Below, piece by piece: positions 31,151-42,712 of a stretch of DNA of 64,000 nucleotides; within the stretch, counting starts at the first letter, position 1; each line of letters begins with the position of its first letter. The notes under the pieces are model-generated. The model was not told the origin of the DNA and did not search any database. It saw only the letters and a list, made by a program, of their open reading frames with translations. Where the stretch lies: the NCBI RefSeq assembly GCF_000149955.1, contig NC_030993.1:3739453-3803452 (forward strand), read 5' to 3'. The translations under genes and the position numbers were made by a program. The DNA comes from Fusarium oxysporum f. sp. lycopersici 4287. Its lineage: Eukaryota > Ascomycota > Sordariomycetes > Hypocreales > Nectriaceae.

Positions 31151-32156
31151 TTACTTCTTAACAGTCTCTTCGTCCTCAATTCCAAAGATGACTTTCATCG
31201 GATCCCGATACTTGTAGAAGCCCAAAGCCGGTGGACAAATGCCATACCCTAGCAATCTGAGCATCTTGGGGGGGAAGTTCCGAGTTTTTGCAATCTCTGG
31301 GGGAATGCTCAGGTACTGGTTTTCTTCCTGCCTCAAGGTTCCCTTGCACATGAAGATACCGACAGTTTCTCGGGCATCATCCCTTTCCATGTTAGCTTGC
31401 ACAATACTAGAAAAAGCACAATACGCTTACTTGGTGATGTTGGCTCCGCCTGCATGATAAACGTTGCCCAGGAACAGCATAGCATCGCCAATTTCAAGCT
31501 CTCCGGGTATTGCCTCTTCGTCTAGTGGGCATCTATCAGGGCCCCAGAGATGACTCTTTGGGATGACAATGGTCGCGCCATTCTCTTTTGTCGTCTTGGT
31601 CAAAGCCTGGTGACGTTAGATAATCGGAACTGTTCAATGAAAGAGCATGGCTTACCGTCACGCAACCGAGCATCACGGGCATGTCGCAATTCCTAGGATG
31701 ATAATCCGAATCATCTCTATGAAGAGCCTGCTGCTTTCCACCAGGCTCAACGCGAAATCCAACAGCACTAGCAATGTACGGCTTTCCGAAAACCGTCAAC
31801 TGCTCTTGGCCTTCCCAGTATGTGTACTTGCTACCCAGGACCTTTTCAGCAACGGATTGGAACAGAGGGTTGATAGCTAGTTCGACACATGCGTTTGAGG
31901 TAGCAAAGAAACCGGTTGCTCGCTTGGTGGTGGGAGGAAAGAAGCCGGAGTCATCTTTGACATCTGAGTCAAAGAGTGGTTTCAGGTCGCTTCGGATCTG
32001 TTCACATAGAGACTTAGAAGCTATACCTTTGACTATCAAGGCACCGTCTCTCTCTAGGGCGTTGATGATTGTGTCTGCAGTTGTTCCGGGGTCGTTGGCA
32101 TGCAATGTCGAGATTGCATTTCCTGCCTCTGTGGGATAGGTTGATGAAGAGCACAT
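31151..32156 (-). CDS. phytanoyl-CoA dioxygenase-family (PhyH) oxygenase
   Basis: Exons 32156-31656, 31606-31431 and 31382-31151 give 302 residues. The last intron uses an acceptor 48 nt from its donor, preceded by a GCTAAC branch point, which restores N-I-T-K-D-D-A-R-E-T-V-G-I-F-M. The Fe(II) ligands are visible as H-R-D (H146, D148) and V-Y-H-A-G-G (H218). The family catalyses 2-oxoglutarate-dependent hydroxylation, desaturation or ring chemistry on lipids and secondary metabolites. No peroxisomal SKL end is present (it ends T-V-K-K). The upstream frame has no ATG beyond M1, which supports this start. It is a second-site relative of the dioxygenase at 49691 but only distantly similar. The substrate is unknown. 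Confidence 0.88.
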
Positions 32157-32508
32157 GTTTACAGCCGATAGAAAATTGACAGACAAAAACAAAGTAATCT
32201 AATATTTGGAGAGAAATTTTAGGAACTGCAATTGCGAGTTATATGCTTTTTTAAAACTTATTGGTTAGTCTAGTTCCAAACTTCTTACCCTTTCTCACAT
32301 CAGCAACTTAATTAAGAAGTTAAATCGAGGTTTCTCCCAGTAACTTCCTAGATCAGTATAGCCTCCGCTTTATGTGGGTCTTCTCATCCCAACATCCAAA
32401 AAGGAACACTCGGCAGTTAACCTAGCAATTAGTTTACTCCTTTACTCTTCTGATAGTGCTTCATGTGCTCGTAAAGCAAAGGTCTTGGAATTGTAGTTAC
32501 CTCCTCCA
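32157..32508. other. intergenic region upstream of the dioxygenase
   Basis: Contains the dioxygenase promoter and the 3' end of the small downstream gene. Nothing else was recognised. Confidence 0.45.
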
Positions 32509-32863
32509 TCACCGACCCTTGAGCTGCCTATTTTCATCTAGCCCCAAAGCACCATTGAACTCTTGGATAATCTCCTCAGGGGTGTTCCAGTCATCCATCG
32601 AAAGCTCTGCTTCAATCTTTCTTAACACTCTTCCACCTCGTGATATTTTCCGAAATCTTCCCCTTGTCTTCATCACTCAACGTACCAAGAAACTCTTCTA
32701 GAGCTTGAGCCAAAGGATTCTTGCTCTTTAGTTCTGTTCCAGAGGTCTGGGGCTCCTTTGTATCCACAAACATTGCTCTCACGTGCTTGAACAAGTACGT
32801 TGGAAATGCCGAAAATACAAAAGAAATAAGATAAGCGCCGGTTATCAGTGTTGTATCTTGCAT
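32509..32863 (-). pseudogene. small membrane-anchored hypothetical protein, frameshifted
   Basis: ATG at 32863 opens M-Q-D-T-T-L-I-T-G-A-Y-L-I-S-F-V-F-S-A-F, a likely membrane or signal segment, then a charged helix ending R-W-K-S-V-K-K-D at a stop at 32612. In the adjacent frame, protein-like text K-I-E-A-E-L-S-M-D-D-W-N-T-P-E-E-I-I-Q-E continues at once to L-K-G-R and a stop at 32509. A single base change near 32630 would join both into about 117 residues. No family was recognised. It may be an intact short protein ending at 32612 instead. Confidence 0.4.
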
Positions 32864-33024
32864 GATCCATAGGGTTGTCCGTTTATCTTCCGCTTTGGCC
32901 AGTAGGCCGTAAGACTAGGGATTTTCTTTCACAAGTTGCTTCATGATTGGGACCGATTGGCTGCACACTTGGACGAAATGAGAGTATGTGTCTTTGGTCG
33001 TCCAGAAGGTCAAATTGCTTGCTG

Positions 33025-33445
33025 TCAGAGGCCGCATTTGTGCAAAGTAGCTGGTAACGCGCCGGGAATGATCATTTCTTGTAAGGGTAGCTCGAATACC
33101 CGCACGGATACCGGTTCATGGTACGGAAATTCCAGGTGCTCCGTGGTTGCTGTCGCGTTGATGGAGAAGTGCAATAGTGCCGGCGCATTTACGCGCCGTG
33201 ATGCGCATAAGAAACTCTTGTGGCAAGACATGTAATGAAAGTTTGGCCGTCCCAGCGCCTCATGCTTGTCTCTTTATTCCAGAAGCTTAACGAATGTTTG
33301 GTCCCAAGGATCATGAAGCATCGGACCGTCGGGCTGTTATTCCAAGGCTCCATTTGCGCCGATAGATACATCCAATGCTGCCATGGCTCGCCATCCGAAT
33401 AGCGACGGGTCCTTCGATACAAATTGTCCAGACTTGCCATATTCT
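33025..33445 (-). pseudogene. unidentified gene relic with two in-frame TAA stops
   Basis: One minus-strand frame reads as protein from V-S-K-D-P-S-L-F-G-W-R-A-M-A through D-P-W-D-Q-T-F-V-K-L-L-E to P-G-A-L-P-A-T-L-H-K-C-G-L. It is interrupted only by two TAA codons, each following a GAA codon. Both could derive from CAA by C-to-T change, the RIP signature. I do not recognise the family. No start codon or upstream exon was found, so the relic is truncated. Confidence 0.4.
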
Positions 33446-35984
33446 CAACATTCACTGTACTCTAGTCTTGGGGCCTTCAGAGCCCCAGACGAGAAGTCCA
33501 ATCGAGCGGGCTCTGGATCTGAGATATGCCATATACAGGGTTGAAATCATCAATGAATCTGTGTCCAGCTGCATCGCCGACAAACTCCAGCAATCTGATA
33601 TTGAAGAGGCCGTTGACGAGGAGGGGAGGAAGCTCATCTATAGTTCTCATATACCAGTGGACAAGAATAGGTCCTTGGATAAGCCCGAGTAATGCCGTGA
33701 GTGCTTGTTTAGAAGTTAGTATCTTTGAAGCTATCTACTTGCAACGTCCTGACTGATTTATTATATTTTATAGACTTATATGCCGTATAATAAGTTCTAT
33801 AGTTCGCAATTGCCTTAATTTAATTTAATTATATAATTAAACTTCTTTAGAGAATTAATACCTTAATTATAATAGTTAAGGAAATTATAATTATATTATA
33901 ATAAATAAATAATTAAATTAAAGGAAGTAAGTCCCATGATTAGTATGGATTATTAGGCCTTTATAAACCTATCTAAAATTAAAAGTAAAAGTAACTAGGC
34001 AAAGAACCGCTGGCATTAATGGCAGGAGAAGTACTAAAACCTAGCTTATTAGGAGTATTTTACTTACCCTGATATTTACGTTGATAAGCCTACCTAATTT
34101 ATAGATTTTAAGTCCCTAAAGAATATAAATAGCTATGCAACAGTAGTTTTTACATCCAATATCCTACTAAGGGTTTCTTAGGACTAGGCCTTAGCAACGC
34201 TCCTTAGTATCAGCCAGTCCTCTCTTTTAGGATAACGCAAGGCGCTTATGTGCTTTAGTTGGTGGTCTTGACTCTCTGAACTTGAGGTACTGACATTATA
34301 TATCTATAAGCCATCTATATGCATCTATTTAGCACGTATAGGCAGGTAGCATAGGATAGAATAACTACTGAAAGGTTTAACCTTAGAGATATTAGCCCAG
34401 TGGGCGACAATTAAGTCAATTATCCGTGGCCCTTGGTTAGACAATTGAGCAAGTAGATAGGGTCACTGTTATACCTTGGCCTGGCTATCTTCCCTCCTGT
34501 TTTGATGCCCCGGGGAACTAGCTCATTATTATGAACTCTTGCATGGAAATAGGTCAACAGGGACTTCTAAAGGGCCAATTTAAATCTCGATTTGTATAGC
34601 ATTATCGATATCTAGGGCTGAAGTGGATTATATGCTGGTTGACTCAGCTTTATAAGCCTGGCAGATTTTCGCCCATCCTAGGACTCCATACTTTAGTTTC
34701 GCCAAGTATTATTGCCACTCATTGGATTAAAATGAGTAAAAACATCTGTTTGGACGACGAATATAAATGGGGGCAAGCAGTGACATAGAAAAGCCGGCCT
34801 AGGAGCGAAAACGGGCAGTACTGGAATCACAGACTCCCGAGCGTCAACATGTGGTGGGCGTATTTGATACAGTTGGAATAAAGCTAAGCCCTTCAAGACT
34901 TTAAATAAGATCATGCGTTTATAGTCAGATGCGGAAAAGCAAGAATTTTCCTGTCCATTTTGACCATGCCGTGGGATTGGGTCCAAGATACTAGGCTCCT
35001 TGATGTGCAAGGTGATTGACGGCCTCAACAAGTCACCAGTTCCTGTTAACGTATTAAATCCCCTATATTAGTTTCTTGGGATAAACCCCCGGCGATGCAA
35101 GCTATAGTTGCTTAACGTGATAGTCAATTCTGACGGAATGGGATACATTGTGGTAGCCGAGCAGGTCGAAGTTCTGGGATCCCCAATAAACGAGCCATTC
35201 GTAAGATCTATCTTTAGTGATGTATGACGCTCAGGAACATTCTCCCCCAACCCACGGGATCTGGCGGTCCACATGTTGGGGACAGGTAAATCGCGGGAAG
35301 AAACCCTCACGTCGGTCCAGAAACAAACCGACAGTTGCCCTCAACGGCTACTAACATAGAACAAATGAATTGAATAAACCGGTACTTGCGGTGTTCAAGG
35401 GATGGGGACTTTGGAGCACGAAACAAGAGGCACTAGTGTCATATAGAGTCTGGGGAGATGGCGACAACGAGGTATCACTTCTAGTGCTCACCAATTGTAA
35501 GGACGATCTTCATCATGGCGGAGGAGCATCTATACACTTGCTGCTTGTACTACTAAGCGATTTTGGTAACTTAACAAGTGCCTGTGCCTGGCTGCCTAGG
35601 CGGTTGGTCTTGTTGGTGATAGTGCCAGATTAATGGCCGAGCAGGAGCACAGATCTGGCCCCTCCAGTGTCGTGCTCTGCGTGTTGGATATCGCGGTCCT
35701 AAGGCGCCCGGAGAGAATTTACATGTATTGATGAAGATTGTTCAGCGCCGAATACATTCACCTCTTGACCTGCACCAGCCGTCGAGTCTCGTGTTTATGA
35801 AGGCGGTGTACCCGAGGGTTTGCTGCAACCTCAAATAAGCAACGTCCTGACAAAACTACCTAACAACAAGGTCGGTTCCCAATGAAGATCCTTGTGCAAA
35901 CCATCTATTCATTAAGAGCGCGCATCATGATTTGGGACGGGCTCGTCCATGGACATCTCCATGATAAGCTCCGCCCAGTGTCCG
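33446..35984. other. gene-free region with a RIP-like AT-rich core
   Basis: No gene is supported. Section 33760-34690 is AT-rich with frequent TTAATTAA-like text; 34700-35980 is of ordinary composition but shows only short random frames. The latter leads directly into the LINE fragment. Confidence 0.5.
33760..34690. repeat. AT-rich block, probable RIP-degraded repeat
   Basis: Base composition shifts sharply to A+T with many TA steps and TAG/TAA codons in every frame. No intact transposon motif survives. Confidence 0.5.
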
Positions 35985-36310
35985 GACGGTTCAGTGGTTT
36001 TCCATGGCCATCCACGGAAGGGCATTCCCACCAGAAATCTCCCTCACCAAGGCGCAATACGCGACCTTCCACACAGGAAACACCTCCTCAGGGCCAGACA
36101 GCATCACGGTCAAACTCCTCGAGGCCATATGGCATATTATCGGGACGCATGTCCGCCACCTTTCCAGGCATGCCTCACTATAAGATATCATCCAGAACCA
36201 TTTAGGGAGACGGGAGTGATCATAATTACGAGACCGGGACAAAGGGATCTCACGAAGCCGCGGACATGGCGGCCGATCTCACAACTCTCCTGCCTCGGCA
36301 AAGGTCTATA
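35985..36310 (+). mobile_element. Tad-type LINE reverse-transcriptase fragment
   Basis: Two adjacent frames read as a piece of non-LTR retrotransposon ORF2. The first carries T-F-H-T-G-N-T-S-S-G-P-D-S-I-T-V-K-L-L-E. The second carries F-Q-A-C-L-T-I-R-Y-H-P-E-P-F-R-E then W-R-P-I-S-Q-L-S-C-L-G-K-G-L, the well-known N-terminal RT block of fungal Tad elements. A frameshift near 36170 separates the two, and the copy ends at about 36310 in AT-rich DNA, before the catalytic YADD region. It is 5'- and 3'-truncated and inactive. Confidence 0.8.
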
Positions 36311-36582
36311 ATAATTAAATTATAGAACTATAATTTTTACGCAGTTAATTGCCATAACGAGTGTTATTTAGAAGCCAGCAGGCTATGCTCTCGAAAACCA
36401 AGGAATGAATCTTCCAGTCCAAAGATAACTGTTAAGCTAGATCTGGTGTATCTCTGGGCAAGAATGGGAAATGAATGTGGGAAAACAAGAATGTAGGAAA
36501 CCAGGCACATGCCCTTGAAAGTCATATAGAGACGGAAGTGGCAGCAAAAGCCTTCCCTACCGCTCAGATGACAAGATCCTTC

Positions 36583-38412
36583 TCAGACCCTCTCCCTTTC
36601 CTCACGCAACACCTCCATCTTGGCATTTTCCACCATCTCCACGTTTGCCCCCTCTCCTTCCATAACCACAGCAACTTCCTCGAGTGAAACACCTTTCGTT
36701 TCGGGATAGATCAGCCAGATCGTGAAAGTCTCGACCCCAAGCAGAATGACATACACTAGATAGTATCGCCACTTGAGGTTATCAAGACCAATTGGGTTCA
36801 CAAATTGGTTAAAGCCAGTACCACCCTTGTTCGCCAACTGCATAATTGCAATACCCTTAGCCCGATGGATGAATGGGAACACCTCAGAAATATAGAGATA
36901 TTGTAGAGGCATCATCAGGTTGTAGAAGGCATAGTAGATAAAGATCAATGCCACGACTGCAATTGCAGCAGAGTTGTTGGTTTCATCTCCAGCAAAGACG
37001 GCAGAGGCTCCTGTCCAGCAAGCAAATACAGCACACATCGAGCCAAAGCCAATAAGGAGTTGCGTGCGGCGGGGGAACAAGCCTGTGCCGAAATTGGCAG
37101 CTGCAGCTCCGGTAAGGAGGTTCCAGCAGCTAAGTGAGAGGTTGATCTGTTGCTGACGCAGGCGACTGGTGATTCCAACGGTTGCTAGAACCTTAGCCAG
37201 GTAGTAGCTAACAAGTCCGTTTCCAGCCCATTGGGAGAAAAGTCCAACGCAAAGCGCAACTGCCACACGACGAAGATTGGTTCGAGTCGTGAAAAGCTCG
37301 CGCCAGGGACGTGTAGACGCCTCCTTCTCAAGTCGCAGTGTTTCGCTGATTTGACGGAATTCGGCGGCAACAAACGCTGAATCGGGGTCGCCCTCGCCAT
37401 GGAATTCGACCAAAATAGCTAGAGCTTCTTCGTGGCGGTCTCGGGAGATGAGCCAGCGAGGGGATTCTGGCACGAACCTAGATGCGGGAAGGGAAAGGGT
37501 CAGCATAACCACTCAGGTTCATGATGGGGTTCTCTATTTTCTCTTACCATACGAAGCCCAATTGCAGTAGTGACGGCACAATTTGGAAAATTGTCGGGAG
37601 GCGCCAGCTCCAGTCCGTCGTCCAGTTATAAGTGCCGAGTGTTAGGCCTGCCGCTAGGATCGAGCCAACATACCACGAGACTTGGAAGCAGCCTATAATG
37701 ACTGCACGTTCCTTGGGATAACACAATTCGGTCAGAAGCTGAGCCGCTCCCGATAGGCAAATCGTCAAACCGAATCCCATGATAACCCGTGATGCGATAA
37801 GCATCCCGATATTGAGAGATGCAGTTTGAATAATAACCCCAATGGTGACAATGATGGAGCCGAGGATTACGCTCATCTTTCGACCCCAACGATCATTCAA
37901 GTAGGGTATGATAGGCACTGCTGCAACTGAGCCGATGGCCATCGATGCCGATATAAGGCCTAGAGTCGCTTTCTCAGGATAGCCAAAGTGCGACTGCCAC
38001 TTGTCAATGGCCTGGAGACCATTCAGAACACTCCCATCGAAACCTTTCAGTCGCAGGTGTTAACTCCTATTCCAATCCGGTGATATAAGGAGAGATACTT
38101 GCCTGTAGTGATTTCAACACCTAGACCTGCGGGTACCAATAGGCCATAGAGTCTCCTGAGATTTCTCTTTTGGTGCCAGGGAGTCTTGTCTTCAGCGAGC
38201 AGGCGTGACACTTCGGAGGCGGCCGCAACGTCGCCAACATTGCGGTCGTGTCGGGCTGTGCCGGCGGCCTTGGTCGACATGTTTGATAATCTCTGGAGCA
38301 AGACAAATTTCGTGAAGTATGGTTCCAATGTCTTCATGCCACGGGGAATGAAATTGGACTGTATGTGAGGACGCAAGGCTGCTTTATTCTCGTCTCCATC
38401 TTTCACGAACAT
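36583..38412 (-). CDS. MFS sugar transporter (hexose/alpha-glucoside type)
   Basis: Exons 38412-38103, 38043-37548 and 37477-36583 give 566 residues. Intron 1 begins GCAAGT and ends AAAG, a GC-AG intron, needed to create V-E-I-T-T-G-F-D-G-S-V-L-N-G-L-Q, the conserved start of a sugar-porter TM1. Intron 2 restores L-G-F-V-W-F-V-P-E-S-P-R-W-L. Other sugar-porter signatures are D-R-W-G-R-K and P-E-T-K-G-V-S-L-E-E. The protein is intact over twelve TM segments with a long N-terminal cytosolic tail. It is probably a plasma-membrane importer of hexoses, pentoses or oligosaccharides. It lies near two GH43 genes, so a role in hemicellulose sugar uptake is plausible inference. Confidence 0.9.
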
Positions 38413-40670
38413 CCCTTAGTGTAAGATCATGAGCCTGGACGGGTCAAATGTGACCGAGCTCGGCCTCAAATCGCATCCGATGAATGGACCCCGCACCAGC
38501 TGGGGTGCTTGGAATTGAACCAGAATCAGGGTCAGGGTACTAACGCCAGGGCCAAGTTTAGCCGGCCGATCATTCTACCAGGATCTCTCGGGTCATACTG
38601 CCGGCTATTCATGCAATCCACCTCGACTCATACAGCGAGGTGCGATAAGTTTGAAGACACCAAGAGGTACCGACGATCGAGGCTAGCCGAAACGGGCAGC
38701 TGTTATGCTGCTGCTGTGATATTATAAACAAGGTTAATTAGAACAGCTTTAGTACTTTAGATACTAACCTCTGTAGTAATTAGAGCTAGAACATAGTTCG
38801 GCATAGTTACGCAAAGGTTCTTTACGACCCTATCTTTAATATTATCCTAAGCTTTTACATAGCTAAGACTAAGGCATAATATATATTAATTATATCTCTG
38901 TATAATTTAATTACATATATCACTAATATATCTATACCTTTATTAACACCTATAGATTCTCTATAGGATTTAGGTTAGGTAAATAAGGCAGCTAAGTAAT
39001 TAAATTAACTTCTAGCTCTTCTAATAGGGACTTAATAATCTAGGCTATATATATAAAGATATTATCATAAATAAAGATATTATTAAATTAAAGAAATTAT
39101 AGTAAAATAAAGGTATATAGTTTATAAATGCTAATAGTATTAATATTATTAATAAGATATACTAATAGTATTTAAGACCTATAACTAAAGGTAATCTAAA
39201 ATATTTATTATATAGCTCTTAGCCTCCTAGCCTTTTAAATATCTTATATATATAGGACCTTATAAGGTAAAAGAAAGGATTAAATAGGCCTTTTACTTTA
39301 ATTAAAGTATATTATATATTTATTACTTTATTTAACCCTTTTTTAAGTAATCTTATAATATTATATAGCTTAATTAAGCCTTTTATAAGCTTATAGTAAT
39401 ATTAAAGCTATATATTTCTTTTATATCTAGTTGTTTTTACTTATCTTATATAAAACATATTATAAGAAATACTTCTTAAGAATATTATTAAGTAAATTAA
39501 ATTAGTCTTTTATTATTATATGTAGATTAGTTATAATAATATAATATATCTAGTTATATTACCTTTTTATAAGCTTTTAAGATATAACAAATTATAATAG
39601 GGTTATATTCTTAGCTTTATATTATGCCTAATAGTAATACATTGTGTAAACTATCCTAACAGAGATGTAGGGGAAACACTTATAAATATAACCATAAGAA
39701 TAGCCCTGCCTCTTTAATTTATATATTTATATCTATAACAAAGGCATAAGTTTCTTGCCTTAAGGTATTATAAGGCGTTATTAGGCCTTGTGATATATAT
39801 GTGGAGGACGAAGGAAGAGCAGCATTAAAAACGCGGTTCTGATCGGGTTAGGACGGGCCGAGATATCTGCAGATGTATTTAAACTTATTGCATCCCATTG
39901 TATGTGTTGCGGGGAAGCATATCGCGGGGAACATGCCTTTCCCCCAATATCATTTTAGGCTAATAGAAGCTTAAATTTAGTTGCGGGTTGGCACACTGGC
40001 TAGACCCCCGTCTCACTAATCAAGAACAATGACGCTGATATCTTTATCCTGGGGTTGAAGTTTGGGGGCGGGGGCGAAGCTGAACCGAGGGCATGACTTG
40101 AGGTGGGAAAGATCTTGCGGTTGGTCTCCATATCCCGTCGTTTGTAAGGGGGAACATTTTCTGTTAGACCAACGTGCATCCAGAAGAGATCAACAACCTT
40201 GGCGGGGGGCAAATCGGTAGCCGGCTTGGCGTATTTGGTCGCCAAGTGCGTTATGTATGTTCTTGACACCGTCTTTTAGAGCTAGGCTCCCTTTGAAGAT
40301 GACAACACGGCGTGAGCTCGTTATCGGGATACCACCTGGTATTCTGTAGTGGCTACCAAAGTAGAGGTGGTTTAGTGACACATTAATGGCATTTCTTGAC
40401 AAGCTTTATGCCCTTAACATGATGAAACCAAATAGAAAAAAAGAATTTTTAAAAAAGGCCTTTGCTATCGAATTGGACTAAAAGCGTAGGGCTGAGGGGG
40501 AGCGGAGTGGGGGGATAACGAGTAGGGATTATCTAAGAGCTAATGGCGTGGTAATACAGCCTAGACCAGGCAATCAAAGGTGGGTATGTATTGTGTAACG
40601 TAAACCAGGTAGTCCAACCCAGCAATCAAAAGCTTTCGCTAGCGTTTATTGGTACTGTTTTTCGCATGCA
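38413..40670. other. gene-free region with AT-rich block
   Basis: It contains the transporter promoter, then the AT-rich tract 38720-39800, then ordinary DNA with only random frames. Text at 39783-39806 resembles 25308-25335. No gene or RNA was recognised. Confidence 0.5.
38720..39800. repeat. AT-rich block, probable RIP-degraded repeat
   Basis: About 1.1 kb of extreme A+T content with stop codons in all frames. Any transposon origin is inferred from composition only. Confidence 0.55.
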
Positions 40671-42262
40671 TTGAAAAACGAACCCGGTAAGGAGGTGGCC
40701 GCCACAACCTTCCGCAACCCTGTTATCCCAGGTTTCAATCCCGATCCGTCTGTCGCGGTCGTACACGATGCAGGTTCTGCTACCTTTCTTCTTTGCACGT
40801 CAATGTTTGAATTCTTCCTCGGTTGCGCCATCTATTTCTCGAAGGACCTGGTGAACTGGTCGCTCATTGGCAATGCCTTGACTCAGCGCAGCCAAGTCGA
40901 GATGCGCACCATAGAGCCAGGCACGGGTAGCTGGGCCAGTACTTTGAGGTACCGTCCAATAGACAGCAGAAACGGCCAGGGAAGATTCTACCTCAGCAAC
41001 CGTGTGTTCCATCGGTATCGTCCGACCATGGATGCAAGTACTTATGATGAATCGATGCTTAGTTGTGAGCGTAGACTGATTGTTGTCAAGGATCGCGTCT
41101 TTCCTCGAGGCTTCTATGTTTACACGGATGACATCTGGGACTCCGATTCGTGAGTCACCACACGGTATCGCTGAAAGATCCCACCTGTTCAAACGAGGGG
41201 CGTACTACTACCTCATCACCCCAGAGGGCGGAACGGAGGCTGGGCACCAAGAATGGGTCTTTCGAAGCATAAAAGGTCCTTATGGGCCTTGGGAGTCTCA
41301 AGATAAGCCAATGTGGTATAACGAACCGACCGAGGACGTTCAAAGGACCGGTCATGCCGACATCTTCGAAGATGGGGAGGGCAACTGGTGGGCGGTGCTT
41401 CTGGGGGTTCGGCGTATCAAAGACGAGACTGGGAGGTTCCTGGAACCTCAACTCGGAAGGATTGGCCGGTCTTCAACGATGGCTCCAACATATCACTATT
41501 AGCCCAAGGCCGGAGGCCTGTGGTTCAGCACCTTACTCAAATAAGAAAAGGTGAGGTTAAGTGGAAGGCAGTTCTTCATGAGAGAGTTCTGGAACTGGGC
41601 TGGTATTAAAAAGTACGTAATAGATTTATTATCGTGAACAGTTCCTCGCAAAGCTAACCATGATTCTAGATACGCTCCTGAAAGATTGCTATACCCTTAC
41701 AGTGCGGCGAGGCGCGCCACGCCTCTATGGGAATCGTTACAGTCTGCCATCGCCAGGGTGCCCCTCCATGTTACTAAGAAAACAGACATCTTACAACGAG
41801 ACCTTTCAAGCCAAAATGCAGTTCAATCCCAGGAAACATGGTTACGAAGCTGGCATCGCGCTCTGGTGGAGTCAATTCTCTCACGCTACAATCGGAATCA
41901 CACTCGTTGAGCTGTACGATGGTCAGTCGGAAAAAAGAGTCATCCTTCGTTGGCCTGAAGGGTTGTTATCAACAGAGACCAGGACCATGAAGTTACCAAA
42001 CTCGTCAGACCTGCACAGAGAATCATCCAGTACTCTTCAACCATTCACTTTACGGATTGAGGCGCAGCTATCAAGCTATAAACTTGTACTCTCATGGAGA
42101 GATGTGAATTGCGATTTTGACTTTTCGGCTAGCTACTTAACCGTGGCACCACCAGTCGGGAGTGTTTACGGTGGGATGTTGTTTGGTTTGTACGCTCTCG
42201 GTGATGGAGAACCGGTTCTGGACCCCGCAGACTTCTCAGATATATGTATACTAGAAGGCTGA
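40671..42262 (+). pseudogene. GH43 beta-xylosidase/arabinofuranosidase-like, multiply broken
   Basis: The reading starts without ATG at N-P-V-I-P-G-F-N-P-D-P-S-V, the GH43 catalytic-base motif. It continues with I-Y-F-S-K-D-L-V-N-W and F-Y-V-Y-T-D-D-I-W-D-S-D-S, then stops. The next frame resumes at A-E-R-S-H-L-F-K-R-G-A-Y-Y-Y-L-I, corresponding to the usual (A)EGPH acid motif. The expected intervening strand carrying the pKa-modulating Asp is missing. Another shift occurs near 41480 before D-W-P-V-F-N-D-G-S-N. The C-terminal module (41660-42262) resembles the GH43 C2/DUF1349-like domain. There is no start codon and no signal peptide. The gene once degraded xylan or arabinan side chains; this copy is dead. 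Confidence 0.85.
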
Positions 42263-42712
42263 ACGAGGTCTCGACATATCTCGTGTTAGTAGAAGCAATG
42301 GCAGAGTCAGTTTCAATAAAAAGGCCAATTGGTGACATAGTAGCTCTCTCACACCCCAGTTGATTGCAGAGCAGGATACCAAAGAACATTGACTGAATGC
42401 GTATTTGAGCTTGCCCAACTAATACTAGTAATGTATTGCACACCCGAGACAACCAGGTAATCTTACTCTCTCTTGACTGGGTCCCTGACGAATGGTGGAG
42501 TGGTTGACTTCAGACGTTGCAAAGAATATTGATTTCAGGTGTTTAAGCCATAGTCAGATACGAAGGCATTGGGACACTGACCAATTATCCTCCATGCTTA
42601 GATGATTGATTGTGAGGCAAACACTTCTAAGCAGCATATAAGCACATGGCAATTCCTAAATCAGTGAAGTCACCTATCTACTTCATACTGCGCCGTGTCG
42701 CTCCATCTCCTC
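42263..42712. other. intergenic region between convergent GH43 genes
   Basis: Both GH43 genes end here. No coding region or repeat was recognised. Confidence 0.5.

Noticed and set aside
31408..31431. A 24-nt intron in the dioxygenase gene
   Set aside because: Too short for the spliceosome; a 48-nt intron with a GCTAAC branch point and an acceptor at GGAAAG gives a better protein match.
38505..38575. Minus-strand GGTTCAATTCC with upstream GGCGTTAGTACCC, a possible tRNA gene
   Set aside because: The T-stem has mismatches and no acceptor stem or anticodon arm can be drawn; too weak to list as a gene.
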